A stretch of DNA of 8,032 bases from an uncultured Solirubrobacteraceae bacterium (GCA_902806215.1 CADCVT010000012.1:1-8032); one strand, 5' to 3'. Numbered from the stretch's first letter, positions 1 to 6,316 are shown. Notes: generated by a model from the letters alone, not told the origin. Made by a program: numbers and translations.

Positions 1-4
1 CGCG

Positions 5-667
5 ATGAGGGACCTCCTGCGCCGCGCCTCGTACTTCTGGGCGCCGCGGGTCGCGTCGGGGCTGCGCCGGCGCTGGGCGGTGCTGCGCAACCCGCACTGC
101 GACATCCGCTTCGAGGGGGCCGTCTACTGCGGCCCGGGGTTCAGCGTCTTCTCGCCCGAGGGCGGCACCTTCGTCGTCGGGCCCGGCGTCGAGTTCCGGC
201 GCAACTTCCGCCTGGAGCTGCACCGCGGCGCGACCGTGCGGATCGGCGTCGGGACGGTCTTCACCTACGACGTGCTCGTGCAATGCTCGAGCACGATCGA
301 GATCGGCGAGCGATGCATGTTCGGCCAGTCGAGCATCGTCGTCGACGGCAACCACCGCTTCCTCGACCTCGATCGGCCGATGCTGGAACAGGGGTACGAC
401 CTGACCCCGATCCGCATCGACGACGACGCCGTCGTCACGAGCAAGTGCACGATCATCGCCGACCTCGGCAAGCGGGCCTGGATCGGCGCGAACTCGGTCG
501 TGACGAAGCCGATCCCCGATTTCTCCATCGCCGCCGGCGCGCCGGCCAAGGTCATCGAGTACTTCGGTCCCAACCCTCCTGGAACGCCGGCCACAGCTGC
601 TGGGCGAAGTACGCCTCCGCACTCGCCCACACCCGCGGACCCAGCACCGGCACCCGAGGACCGATGA
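5..667 (+). CDS. Left-handed beta-helix (hexapeptide repeat) acyltransferase, possibly 5'-partial
   Basis: Probably a CoA-dependent O- or N-acetyltransferase acting on a sugar in the cytoplasm. From about residue 34 to 185 the protein shows loosely repeated hexapeptide turns (I/V-G-x-x-x-x), for example around 80-110 and 156-182. It ends in the typical G-A-P-A-K-V motif (178-183). His117, in the G-N-H-R-F loop, is the likely catalytic histidine by analogy with maltose/galactoside acetyltransferases. The C-terminal tail after about residue 188 is rich in Pro, Thr and Ala and lies antisense to the converging glycosyltransferase gene. Its third codon positions become AT-rich, unlike the rest of the gene, so the tail is probably not an evolved domain. 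The ATG lies four bases inside the window with no upstream stop visible, so the true start could be further left. The neighbourhood suggests decoration of a surface glycan. The acyl donor and acceptor cannot be read from sequence. Confidence 0.85.
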   Translation: MRDLLRRASYFWAPRVASGLRRRWAVLRNPHCDIRFEGAVYCGPGFSVFSPEGGTFVVGPGVEFRRNFRLELHRGATVRIGVGTVFTYDVLVQCSSTIEIGERCMFGQSSIVVDGNHRFLDLDRPMLEQGYDLTPIRIDDDAVVTSKCTIIADLGKRAWIGANSVVTKPIPDFSIAAGAPAKVIEYFGPNPPGTPATAAGRSTPPHSPTPADPAPAPEDR

Positions 668-1427
668 TCCCGGCCAGACGGGCTCCGCGCCCCCGCGCGG
701 GCGCGCCGGCCGCCGCCCGAGACAGCCGGTCGCGGAAGTACGGCGCGACGTCCGGGTGCTTGGCGACGAACGCCCGCTCGGCCGCGCCGATCGCCCGCAT
801 GCGGTCCTGCCAGCCCTCGAGCGTCGCGGGATGGTCGTGCGTCGCGCGGGCGCGCGGCTCGTGGACGAGGTCCATGCCCTCGTCGTGCAGGCGCCGCCCG
901 AGGTCGAGGTCCTCGTAGAGGAACGGCAGGTCCTCGTCGAACCCGCCCACTCGCTCGAGGAACGCCTTCTTGACGCTGACGTTCGTCGTGTAGAACTGGC
1001 CCCAGCCGGCGCGGTCGCCCTCGATCGCGCCGTAGTCGGACTGGATCCCGCGGTCGAGCCAGCGCTCGAACGCCCCGCCGCGCCCGTGTCGCTCGACCAG
1101 GCCGAGAACGGCGACGTGTTCTGCGGGTAGGCGGTCGTGCCACATCGCGTGCTCGCCCAGCAGGCGCGGCGAGGCGAGGATGTCGTCGCCGAGGAAGACG
1201 ATCACGTCGCCGGACGCCGCCCGGATCCCCTCGTTGCGCGCCGCCGACGCGCCGGGGCGCTTGGCCACGAGCACGGTGTCCGCGGGCGCCTCCTCGGGGA
1301 GGTCGCCGGCCGCGTCGACGACGACGACCACCTCGAACTGGGGCGCGTCGCGCTGGGCGCGCAGGGCGGCCAGCGCCCGGGGCAGCACGGGGCTGCGCCC
1401 GAGCGTCGGCACGACGACGCTCAGCAC
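552..1427 (-). CDS. Family 2 (GT-A fold) glycosyltransferase
   Basis: 291-residue glycosyltransferase that would transfer a sugar from a nucleotide sugar to a growing glycan at the cytoplasmic membrane face. The N-terminus is a typical GT2 nucleotide-binding strand (V-V-V-P-T-L-G, residues 4-10). F-E-V-V-V-V-V-D follows at 31-38, then A-R-N-E-G at 63-67. The metal-binding acidic motif is F-L-G-D-D (78-82). G-G-F-D-E-D is at 161-166 and the catalytic-type acidic pair E172-D173 lies in Y-E-D-L-D-L. The GTG at 1427 is chosen because the conserved first strand begins there. It overlaps the end of the upstream methyltransferase by 7 bases, so the two are co-transcribed and probably translationally coupled. 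The open frame continues far upstream, but only as a shadow of the methyltransferase. Its last 116 bases overlap the convergent acyltransferase. Codon use shows the glycosyltransferase frame is the genuine one over most of that overlap. Donor and acceptor are unknown. Confidence 0.9.
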   Translation of the reverse strand: MLSVVVPTLGRSPVLPRALAALRAQRDAPQFEVVVVVDAAGDLPEEAPADTVLVAKRPGASAARNEGIRAASGDVIVFLGDDILASPRLLGEHAMWHDRLPAEHVAVLGLVERHGRGGAFERWLDRGIQSDYGAIEGDRAGWGQFYTTNVSVKKAFLERVGGFDEDLPFLYEDLDLGRRLHDEGMDLVHEPRARATHDHPATLEGWQDRMRAIGAAERAFVAKHPDVAPYFRDRLSRAAAGAPARGRGARLAGIIGPRVPVLGPRVWASAEAYFAQQLWPAFQEGWDRSTR

Positions 1428-2212
1428 CGGCGCAACCAGAAGGCGCTCGGGTAGCTCTCGCCGCGCCAGCTGGGGACGACCTGCTTGACGAGCCCCGGCT
1501 CGGTCCGCGTGAGGTCGTGGATGCCGAAGATGACCTCCCAGTCCTCGTTGCCCGACAGGAACGCCTGGAGGAGGTACTGCTCGAACCAGAACCAGCCGCG
1601 GTCCAGCCAGTTCTTGTGGATCTCCCACGGCAGCAGGACGTCGTGGAAGTGCACGATCACCCCGGGCGCGAGCAGCGGCATGAGGTCGAGCACGATCCGG
1701 TTGACGTCGCCGCCGGTCTTGACCGTGTGGGTCGTGTCGACGAAGAGCACGTCGCGCGCCTCGAGCTCGGTGAAGACGTCCTCCGCGATGTCCTGCGCGG
1801 CGACGCGGCGCACGGTGCGAGGCGACGGCTCGCGGGGGAACGGGTCGTAGGTCACATAGGCCGTGCCGTCGCCGTTGGCCTTCAGCGCGGCGTCGATGAT
1901 CATCGACGACCAGCCCGAGCCGAGCTCGACGACGCGCTTGGGCCGCAGCTCGCGCAGGATCGCCCACAGGACCTCGGCGTCGACGGCCTCGTAGTAGCCG
2001 TTCCACATCTTGAAGCCGTCGATCGGCGGGAACTCGCGGATCCGCGGCTGAAGCGCCTTCAGGCGACGGCCCTGGCCGGCGCGGTCGAAGCGCACGCCGC
2101 GCAGCGGGCTGGGCTTCGTGAACAGCTCCGGAGGGAGCGCGTCCACGTCCGGGATCGGGCTGTGCGGCCCTCGGGGGACGACATCGTGATCCTTCTCGCG
2201 ACGGAGCCGCAC
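1421..2212 (-). CDS. Class I SAM-dependent methyltransferase (Methyltransf_24 / CmcI-like)
   Basis: Predicted cytoplasmic SAM-dependent methyltransferase, probably O-methylating a sugar or glycan. Motif I reads V-E-L-G-S-G-W-S-S, followed by T-Y-D-P. The core continues with F-V-D-T-T-H and then V-H-F-H-D-V-L-L-P-W, a pattern typical of the cephalosporin-hydroxylase/rhamnosyl-O-methyltransferase-like group, with a W-F-W-F-E-Q-Y-L-L-Q-A-F-L stretch near the C-terminus. The start is uncertain. GTG at 2212 is preceded by AGGG with a 7-base gap. GTG at 2230 would also be open, and GTG at 2146 lies nearest the conserved region. The best ribosome-binding site nearby (GAGAAGGA, 2197-2190) serves an ATG at 2184 that is one frame off (see findings). 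It is the first gene of a two-gene minus-strand operon, divergent from the nucleotidyltransferase. Product identity is firm at family level only. Confidence 0.87.
   Translation of the reverse strand: MRLRREKDHDVVPRGPHSPIPDVDALPPELFTKPSPLRGVRFDRAGQGRRLKALQPRIREFPPIDGFKMWNGYYEAVDAEVLWAILRELRPKRVVELGSGWSSMIIDAALKANGDGTAYVTYDPFPREPSPRTVRRVAAQDIAEDVFTELEARDVLFVDTTHTVKTGGDVNRIVLDLMPLLAPGVIVHFHDVLLPWEIHKNWLDRGWFWFEQYLLQAFLSGNEDWEVIFGIHDLTRTEPGLVKQVVPSWRGESYPSAFWLRRC
2190..2197 (-). promoter_or_regulatory. Strong Shine-Dalgarno-like site, out of frame with the gene it should serve
   Basis: On the minus strand GAGAAGGA runs from 2197 to 2190, followed five bases later by ATG (2184-2182). This is the best ribosome-binding-site plus start pair at this locus. 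The ATG opens a frame of only 41 codons, ending at 2059, and not the methyltransferase frame. One extra base in the C5 run just after it (plus-strand G run 2173-2177) would join the ATG to the methyltransferase. Confidence 0.45.
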
Positions 2213-2221
2213 GGCGGAACC

Positions 2222-2246
2222 CTGACACACTGCTCGGCTGTGTCAG
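2222..2246. promoter_or_regulatory. Perfect inverted repeat in the divergent control region (candidate operator)
   Basis: CTGACACA (2222-2229) and TGTGTCAG (2239-2246) are exact reverse complements separated by 9 bases. The repeat sits between the divergently read methyltransferase and nucleotidyltransferase genes and covers the GTG start of the latter. Position and symmetry suit a dimeric repressor site controlling both operons, or a hairpin at the 5' end of either message. No regulator gene is in the window, and neither role is shown by sequence alone. Confidence 0.4.
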
Positions 2247-2977
2247 AGACGGTCGTGATCCTCTGTGGCGGCCGGGGGACCCGGCTGCAGGAGCACACGC
2301 GCTCGATCCCGAAGCCGCTCGTGGAGATCGGCGGACGGCCGATCGTGTGGCATGTCATCCAGATCTACGCCGCCCAGGGGCTGCGCGACTTCGTGCTGCT
2401 CACGGGCTATCGCGGCGAGATGATCGAGGAGTTCGTGGGCGAGACGGCCTGGCCGGAGGGGGTCTCGGTGCGCTGCCTGGACACCGGGCTCGACACCCCG
2501 ACGGGCGGGCGGATCCACCGAGCGGCCGGCCTCCTGGAGGGCCGGCGCTTCCTCGCGACCTACGCCGACGTGGTGGCCGACATCGACCTCGACGCGCTGC
2601 GGGCGTTCCACGCGAGCCGCGGCGCCGTCGCCACGATGACCGTCGTACGGCCCGAGCTGCAGTTCGGCATCGCCGACCTCGAGGGCGACCGCGTGCTCGG
2701 CTTCCAGGAGAAGCCGCGCTCCGAGCACTGGGTCAACGGCGGCTTCTTCGTCTTCGAGACCGCGGCGCTCGACGCGATCGGCCCCGACCACGTGCTCGAG
2801 CGGGAGCCGCTCGAGGCGCTCGCGTCGGCCGGCCAGCTGCGCGCGTTCCGCCACGAGGGCTTCTGGGACTGCATGGACACCTACAAGGACGCGGTGCTCC
2901 TCAACGACCTGTGGGCGGCCGGCGACCCGCCGTGGAAGGTGTGGGATCGGGAGGTCTCGCCCGAGGGCGCCCGGTGA
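2240..2977 (+). CDS. Sugar-1-phosphate nucleotidyltransferase, glucose-1-phosphate cytidylyltransferase (RfbF)-like
   Basis: A 245-residue cytoplasmic nucleotidyltransferase that would activate a hexose-1-phosphate with an NTP; the family prototype RfbF makes CDP-glucose from CTP and glucose-1-phosphate. The signature G-G-R-G-T-R-L is at 10-16, followed by the substrate lysine K25 in I-P-K-P. Y-A-D-V-V-A-D (108-114) corresponds to RfbF's Y-G-D-G-V-A-D and holds a metal aspartate (D110). E-K-P (157-159), V-N-G-G-F-F (165-170) and F-W-D-C-M-D-T (208-214) follow. The C-terminal L-W-A-A-G-D-P-P-W-K-V-W closely matches RfbF as I recall it. The segment between about 65 and 85 is shorter than in enterobacterial RfbF (about 257 residues), so nucleotide or sugar preference may differ. 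GTG 2240 is chosen because it gives the family's usual spacing to the G-G-x-G-T-R-L loop. No good ribosome-binding site precedes it. It is the first gene of the plus-strand operon. Confidence 0.88.
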   Translation: MSETVVILCGGRGTRLQEHTRSIPKPLVEIGGRPIVWHVIQIYAAQGLRDFVLLTGYRGEMIEEFVGETAWPEGVSVRCLDTGLDTPTGGRIHRAAGLLEGRRFLATYADVVADIDLDALRAFHASRGAVATMTVVRPELQFGIADLEGDRVLGFQEKPRSEHWVNGGFFVFETAALDAIGPDHVLEREPLEALASAGQLRAFRHEGFWDCMDTYKDAVLLNDLWAAGDPPWKVWDREVSPEGAR

Positions 2978-3825
2978 GGGTCGCCGTCACGGGCGCGTCC
3001 GGCCTCCTCGGCCGGCACCTGATGGCCGCGCTCGGCGACCGCGGCTGCGCGGTGCCGCGCGGCGCGCTCACGTCGCTGTCGGCGCCGGCCGATCCCGCCG
3101 AGGCGCTCGGCGGGGCGGACGTCGTGATCCACCTCGCCGCGCAGACGATCGTCGCCGAGGCGTGGCGCGACCCGGTCGCGACGTACGAGGCCAACGTCGC
3201 GCTGACGTGGCGGCTGCTCGACGCGGCGCGGCGGGCGGGCGTGCAGCGCGTGGTCGTCGCCTCGACCGGACAGGTCTACGCGCCGTCGGCGCCGGTGCCG
3301 ACTTCCGAGGACGCGCCGATCGCGCCCGACGGCCCGTATCCGGCGAGCAAGGCCGCCGCGGACCTCCTCGCGCGGTCGTTCGGCGCGCCGCCCGAGGTCG
3401 TCGTCGCGCGCCTTGCCAACGTCTACGGGCCCGGCGACCGCGAGACGACCCGGCTCGTGCCCGGGACGATCGCCGCGGTCCTCGAAGGACGCGCGCCGCA
3501 CATCCGCGGCGACGGCAGCGCCGCACGGGACATGCTCCACGTCGACGACGCGGTCACGGCGTTCCTCGCGCTCGCGGAGGGCGGCGAGCACGGCGAGGCC
3601 TACAACGTCGGGACCGGCCGGCCCGCGAGCGTGCGCGAGGTGGTCGACGCGGTGCTCCGCGCCGCCGGCAGCGACCTCGCGCCGACGGTCGAAGGCGGCG
3701 CTCCTCCCGGTGAAGGGGGCCGGCGAGCCCTCAACGCGTCCAAGCTCCGGGCGGCGACCGGGTGGGAGCCGAGGATCGACCTCGACGACGGCATCCGGCA
3801 GACGCTCGAAGCGGCCCGCGCATGA
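2974..3825 (+). CDS. Extended SDR NAD-dependent nucleotide-sugar epimerase/dehydratase
   Basis: A 283-residue extended short-chain dehydrogenase/reductase that would act on a nucleotide sugar using NAD(P). The Rossmann motif G7-x-x-G10-x-x-G13 lies in T-G-A-S-G-L-L-G, and H-L-A-A-Q follows at 53-57. The active site has S97/T98 and the Y122-x-x-x-K126 pair. N-V-Y-G-P-G-D (149-155), R-D-M-L-H-V-D-D (185-192) and Y-N-V-G-T-G (210-215) are typical substrate-domain motifs. Following an RfbF-like gene it invites the label CDP-glucose 4,6-dehydratase. However, the Asp-Glu or Asp-Lys that follows the active-site Thr/Ser in 4,6-dehydratases reads Gly99-Gln100 here, so a 4-epimerase or 4-ketoreductase role is at least as likely. 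The GTG start shares GTGA with the preceding stop and has GAGGG six bases upstream (2963-2967). The long in-frame extension upstream is a shadow of the nucleotidyltransferase. Confidence 0.88.
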   Translation: MRVAVTGASGLLGRHLMAALGDRGCAVPRGALTSLSAPADPAEALGGADVVIHLAAQTIVAEAWRDPVATYEANVALTWRLLDAARRAGVQRVVVASTGQVYAPSAPVPTSEDAPIAPDGPYPASKAAADLLARSFGAPPEVVVARLANVYGPGDRETTRLVPGTIAAVLEGRAPHIRGDGSAARDMLHVDDAVTAFLALAEGGEHGEAYNVGTGRPASVREVVDAVLRAAGSDLAPTVEGGAPPGEGGRRALNASKLRAATGWEPRIDLDDGIRQTLEAARA

Positions 3826-4736
3826 CGCCGCGCATCGCCGTCGCCGTCGCGTCGCACGCGCGCCCGCTCCGGCTTCGCTGGCTGCTCAACGCTCTCGCCG
3901 AGCAGACGGCGAGCGACTTCGAGGTCGTCGTCGCCCATGACGGCGGACCCGACTCGGAGACCGCGCGGCTCGTGGCTGAGCACCCGGTCGTCACGCGATC
4001 CATTGCGTTCGACGGCGACCACGGCCCGTCCGAGCTGCGCAACGCCGCATGGCGGGCGACGAGCGCGCCCTTCGTCGCGTTCACCGACGACGACTGCCGG
4101 CCGCCGGCCTCCTGGGTCGAGCGGGCGGCAGCCGCCGCGCGACCCGACGCGATCGTCCAGGGCCGCACGCGGCCCGACCCCGACGAGCTCGGCCTACTGC
4201 GCGCGCCGCACCCGCGGACGGTGTGGATCGACCCGCCGACCGCCAGCGCGCAGACCTGCAACGCGATCTACCCGCGCGACCTCCTCGAGAAGGTCGGCGG
4301 CTTCGACGAGCACGCGTTCCCGACGTGCGCGGCCGAGGACACCGACCTCGCGTGGCGCTCGGGCGCGCCGATCGTCGCGGCGCCCGAGGTCGTGACGTTC
4401 CACTGCGTCGAGCCGATCTCGCTGGCCCGCGCGGTGCGGATCGCCTGGCGCTGGCGCCAGCTGCCGAAGCTCGTCGCGCGCCACCCGGGCCTGCGCCGCC
4501 ACATGCCGCTGCGGGTCTTCTGGAGGCGACGGCACGCGCTGCTCCTGCTCGCTGCGATCACCCGCCACCCGCTCGCGATCCTCGCCTACGCGATCGACGC
4601 GCTCCCGGTCTACGGCACGAGCCCGCGCGGGCTCGTCCGCGCAGCCACCGAGCTGCCCGGCCTCGTCGTCGTCGACGCCGTCGAGGTCGCGGCGCTCGCG
4701 GCCGGGTCGGCGAAGCACCGCACGCTCTTCCTGTGA
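3822..4736 (+). CDS. Family 2 (GT-A fold) glycosyltransferase with hydrophobic C-terminus
   Basis: A 304-residue glycosyltransferase. The N-terminus I-A-V-A-V-A-S-H-A-R-P (5-15) replaces the common V-V-x-T-x-x-R strand. F-E-V-V-V-A-H-D-G-G (33-42), E-L-R-N-A-A (71-76) and the metal-binding T-D-D-D (88-91) follow. A-Q-T-C-N-A-I-Y (143-150) precedes G-G-F-D-E (159-163), and A-E-D-T-D-L-A-W-R (171-179) carries the catalytic-type acidic residues. Beyond about residue 235 are two hydrophobic stretches (about 239-265 and 279-295) that could anchor the enzyme to the membrane, a common arrangement in glycan-assembly GT2 enzymes. The ATG overlaps the previous stop as ATGA, so translation is likely coupled. 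It resembles the minus-strand GT2 in motif order, but the two differ clearly in sequence. Donor and acceptor are not predictable. Confidence 0.9.
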   Translation: MTPRIAVAVASHARPLRLRWLLNALAEQTASDFEVVVAHDGGPDSETARLVAEHPVVTRSIAFDGDHGPSELRNAAWRATSAPFVAFTDDDCRPPASWVERAAAAARPDAIVQGRTRPDPDELGLLRAPHPRTVWIDPPTASAQTCNAIYPRDLLEKVGGFDEHAFPTCAAEDTDLAWRSGAPIVAAPEVVTFHCVEPISLARAVRIAWRWRQLPKLVARHPGLRRHMPLRVFWRRRHALLLLAAITRHPLAILAYAIDALPVYGTSPRGLVRAATELPGLVVVDAVEVAALAAGSAKHRTLFL

Positions 4737-5713
4737 GGACGGCGATCCTCACGCCGACGTACTGGCCCGAGGTCCGCCGCGGCGGCGAGCGCCACGCGCA
4801 CGACCTCGCGCGGCACACCGGCTCCCGGATCGTGACCGGCAGCCCTGGCCCGTCCGGCGACGGCGTCGTCAGGCTGCGGCGCCTGCCCGAGGACCGGCTC
4901 GCCCGCCGGCAGTTCGAGAGCCATCTCGGGCACCTGCCGGCGCTCTACGCCCATCTGCGCCGCAGCGACTACGACCTCGTCCATGCGCTGCACCACGCCG
5001 ACGCTTCTGTTGCCGTCAGGTCGCGCGTGCCGACCGTGTGGACGTTCCTCGGCGTCCCGCACCGGCGTGGGCTGGCCAACCGCCGTCTTCGGCTCCGCCT
5101 CGTCGAGGAGGCCAAGCGGGCCGACGCCGTCGTCGCGCTCAGCCACGCGGCCGCGCGCGAGTTCCGTCGCTGGCTCGGTATCGACCCGGTCGTGATCCAC
5201 CCCGGCGTGGACCTCGACGCCTTCACTCCCGGGGGCGAGCGGGCGGAGCGCTTCACGATCCTGTGTCCCGCTGCCCTCGCTGCGCCGTTCAAACGCGCGA
5301 ACGTCCTCCTCGACGCGTTCGCGGAGGTCCGGCGGCAACGGCCATCAGCGAGGATGATCCTCCAGGCGGGCGGTCCAACGGGAGAGGGCATCGAGCACCG
5401 GAACCTCGACCGACACGAGGACCTGGTGAGCGCCTACCGCGAGGCGCACGTCACCGCGCTCGCAAGCGAAGGCGAGGCGTTCGGGCTCGTCCTCGTCGAG
5501 TCGCTGGCCTGCGGCACGCCCGCCGTCGGCGCGAGCGAGGCGACGCCGCTCACGTTCGACGGCACCTCCCGCGACCTCGCGAGCAAGATCCTCGACGCCG
5601 CCTGGCTCGACCCGGCGAACTGCCGCGAGCACGCCGAGCGCTTCGACATCGAGAAGACCGCACGCGCCCACGAACAGCTCTATAACGACGTCCTTGCTCG
5701 CCGCCAGCGTTGA
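4733..5713 (+). CDS. Family 4 (GT-B fold) glycosyltransferase
   Basis: A 326-residue retaining GT-B glycosyltransferase of the GT4 group. The N-terminal domain starts T-P-T-Y-W-P-E-V-R-R-G-G-E (7-19), the usual acceptor-side loop. D-L-V-H-A-L-H-H (81-88) and the strand A-D-A-V-V-A-L-S (130-137) follow. The linker V-V-I-H-P-G-V-D (153-160) leads into the C-terminal nucleotide-sugar domain. That domain contains E248-A-F-G-L-V-L-V-E256, the E-x7-E signature, followed by G-T-P-A-V-G (261-266). The protein is slightly shorter than the usual 350-400 residues because the C-terminal domain is compact: the strand and lysine motif around L-A-A-P-F-K-R-A (182-189) is present. GTG 4733 overlaps the preceding stop as GTGA with no Shine-Dalgarno site, suggesting reinitiation after the upstream gene. 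It probably adds one sugar of the repeat unit made by this operon. Confidence 0.9.
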   Translation: MRTAILTPTYWPEVRRGGERHAHDLARHTGSRIVTGSPGPSGDGVVRLRRLPEDRLARRQFESHLGHLPALYAHLRRSDYDLVHALHHADASVAVRSRVPTVWTFLGVPHRRGLANRRLRLRLVEEAKRADAVVALSHAAAREFRRWLGIDPVVIHPGVDLDAFTPGGERAERFTILCPAALAAPFKRANVLLDAFAEVRRQRPSARMILQAGGPTGEGIEHRNLDRHEDLVSAYREAHVTALASEGEAFGLVLVESLACGTPAVGASEATPLTFDGTSRDLASKILDAAWLDPANCREHAERFDIEKTARAHEQLYNDVLARRQR

Positions 5714-6299
5714 CCGGCTGAACGCCGTCGAGGGGCTCATGCTCGACGTCGGCGGCTGGGCGCATCCCCTCGCCCGCGCCGACTGGGTGCTCGACCTGAT
5801 GCCCCACGAGAGCCGTGGCCTCTACGGGCGCCCGCCGGACGAGCGCTTCACCGCCGACACCTGGGTGCAACGCGACATCTGCGACCGCGAGCCGTGGCCG
5901 TTCGAGGACGGGCAGTTCGACTTCGTCGTCTGCTCGCACACGCTCGAGGACGTGCGCGACCCGATCTGGGTGTGCGACGAGATGGTCCGCGTCGCGAAGG
6001 CCGGCTACGTCGAGGTCCCGTCGCGGATCGAGGAGCACATGACCGGCCTCAGCGGCACGTGGGCCGGGTGGGCGCATCATCGCTGGGTCTGCGACGTCGA
6101 CCCGTACGCGCCGAGCATCGACTTCGTCTTCAAGTCCCACGCGATCCATGCGCGCACCATCCCCAAGCGCGACCTCGAGCCCGAGCGGCGGGTCCAGTGG
6201 CTGTGGTGGGAGGGGAGCTTCGCCTACCGCGAGCGCATCCTCATGGGCATCGAGGAGCACGACGCGTACTTCGACGAGCCGCTCAGAGCGGTCCAGTAG
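5694..6299 (+). CDS. Small class I SAM-dependent methyltransferase
   Basis: A 201-residue methyltransferase of the Methyltransf_11-like kind, probably modifying a sugar on the glycan or its precursor. Motif I is L-D-V-G-G (17-21), the acidic residue ending strand 2 is near D34, and P-F-E-D-G-Q-F-D-F-V-V-C-S-H-T-L-E-D-V (69-87) is the classic motif region before strand 5 (A-G-Y-V-E-V-P, 103-109). The usual glycine-rich loop is shortened to G-G-W-A-H-P, as in several sugar-cluster methyltransferases. The chosen TTG at 5694 overlaps the preceding gene by 20 bases and retains an N-terminal helix. ATG 5739 has GAGGGG only three bases upstream and would begin right at motif I. This is the last gene of the operon; the stop lies 17 bases before yebC. 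Substrate is unknown. Confidence 0.82.
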   Translation: MLAASVDRLNAVEGLMLDVGGWAHPLARADWVLDLMPHESRGLYGRPPDERFTADTWVQRDICDREPWPFEDGQFDFVVCSHTLEDVRDPIWVCDEMVRVAKAGYVEVPSRIEEHMTGLSGTWAGWAHHRWVCDVDPYAPSIDFVFKSHAIHARTIPKRDLEPERRVQWLWWEGSFAYRERILMGIEEHDAYFDEPLRAVQ

Positions 6300-6303
6300 C
6301 CGA

Positions 6304-6309
6304 TATCTT
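6304..6309 (+). promoter_or_regulatory. Candidate -10 element for a leaderless yebC transcript
   Basis: TATCTT fits the actinobacterial TAnnnT -10 pattern and ends seven bases before the yebC ATG, placing the expected transcription start at or next to the start codon. No Shine-Dalgarno sequence precedes that ATG, which fits a leaderless message. No clear -35 box is visible at the expected position (about 6281-6286). Confidence 0.4.
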
Positions 6310-6316
6310 CGGGTCC

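Noticed and set aside
552..2228. One 558-codon minus-strand frame spanning both methyltransferase and glycosyltransferase
   Set aside because: Only the part after 1427 has glycosyltransferase motifs. The upstream part is an Arg/Pro/Ala-rich shadow of the methyltransferase frame, which has all the methyltransferase motifs, so this is not a fusion protein.
1517..2239. Plus-strand extension upstream of the nucleotidyltransferase
   Set aside because: It is antisense to the methyltransferase, low-complexity and without recognisable motifs. The family N-terminus begins at about 2240.
2524..2545. Near-palindrome (CCGGCCTCC / GGAGGGCCGG) that could fold as a hairpin
   Set aside because: Imperfect, inside conserved coding sequence of the nucleotidyltransferase, with no T tract; expected by chance at this GC content.
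2610..4022. Several 100-240-codon minus-strand frames opposite the nucleotidyltransferase, SDR and GT2 genes
   Set aside because: Arg-, Pro- and Gly-rich with no motif, and mirrored by well-supported plus-strand genes; GC-driven artefacts.
4049..4732. In-frame extension of the GT4 gene upstream of 4733
   Set aside because: It is a shadow of the GT2 gene. GT4 homology begins at the T-P-T-Y-W-P motif right after GTG 4733.
6283..6316. Possible terminator between the sugar operon and yebC
   Set aside because: No stem-loop followed by a T run is visible in the short gap.
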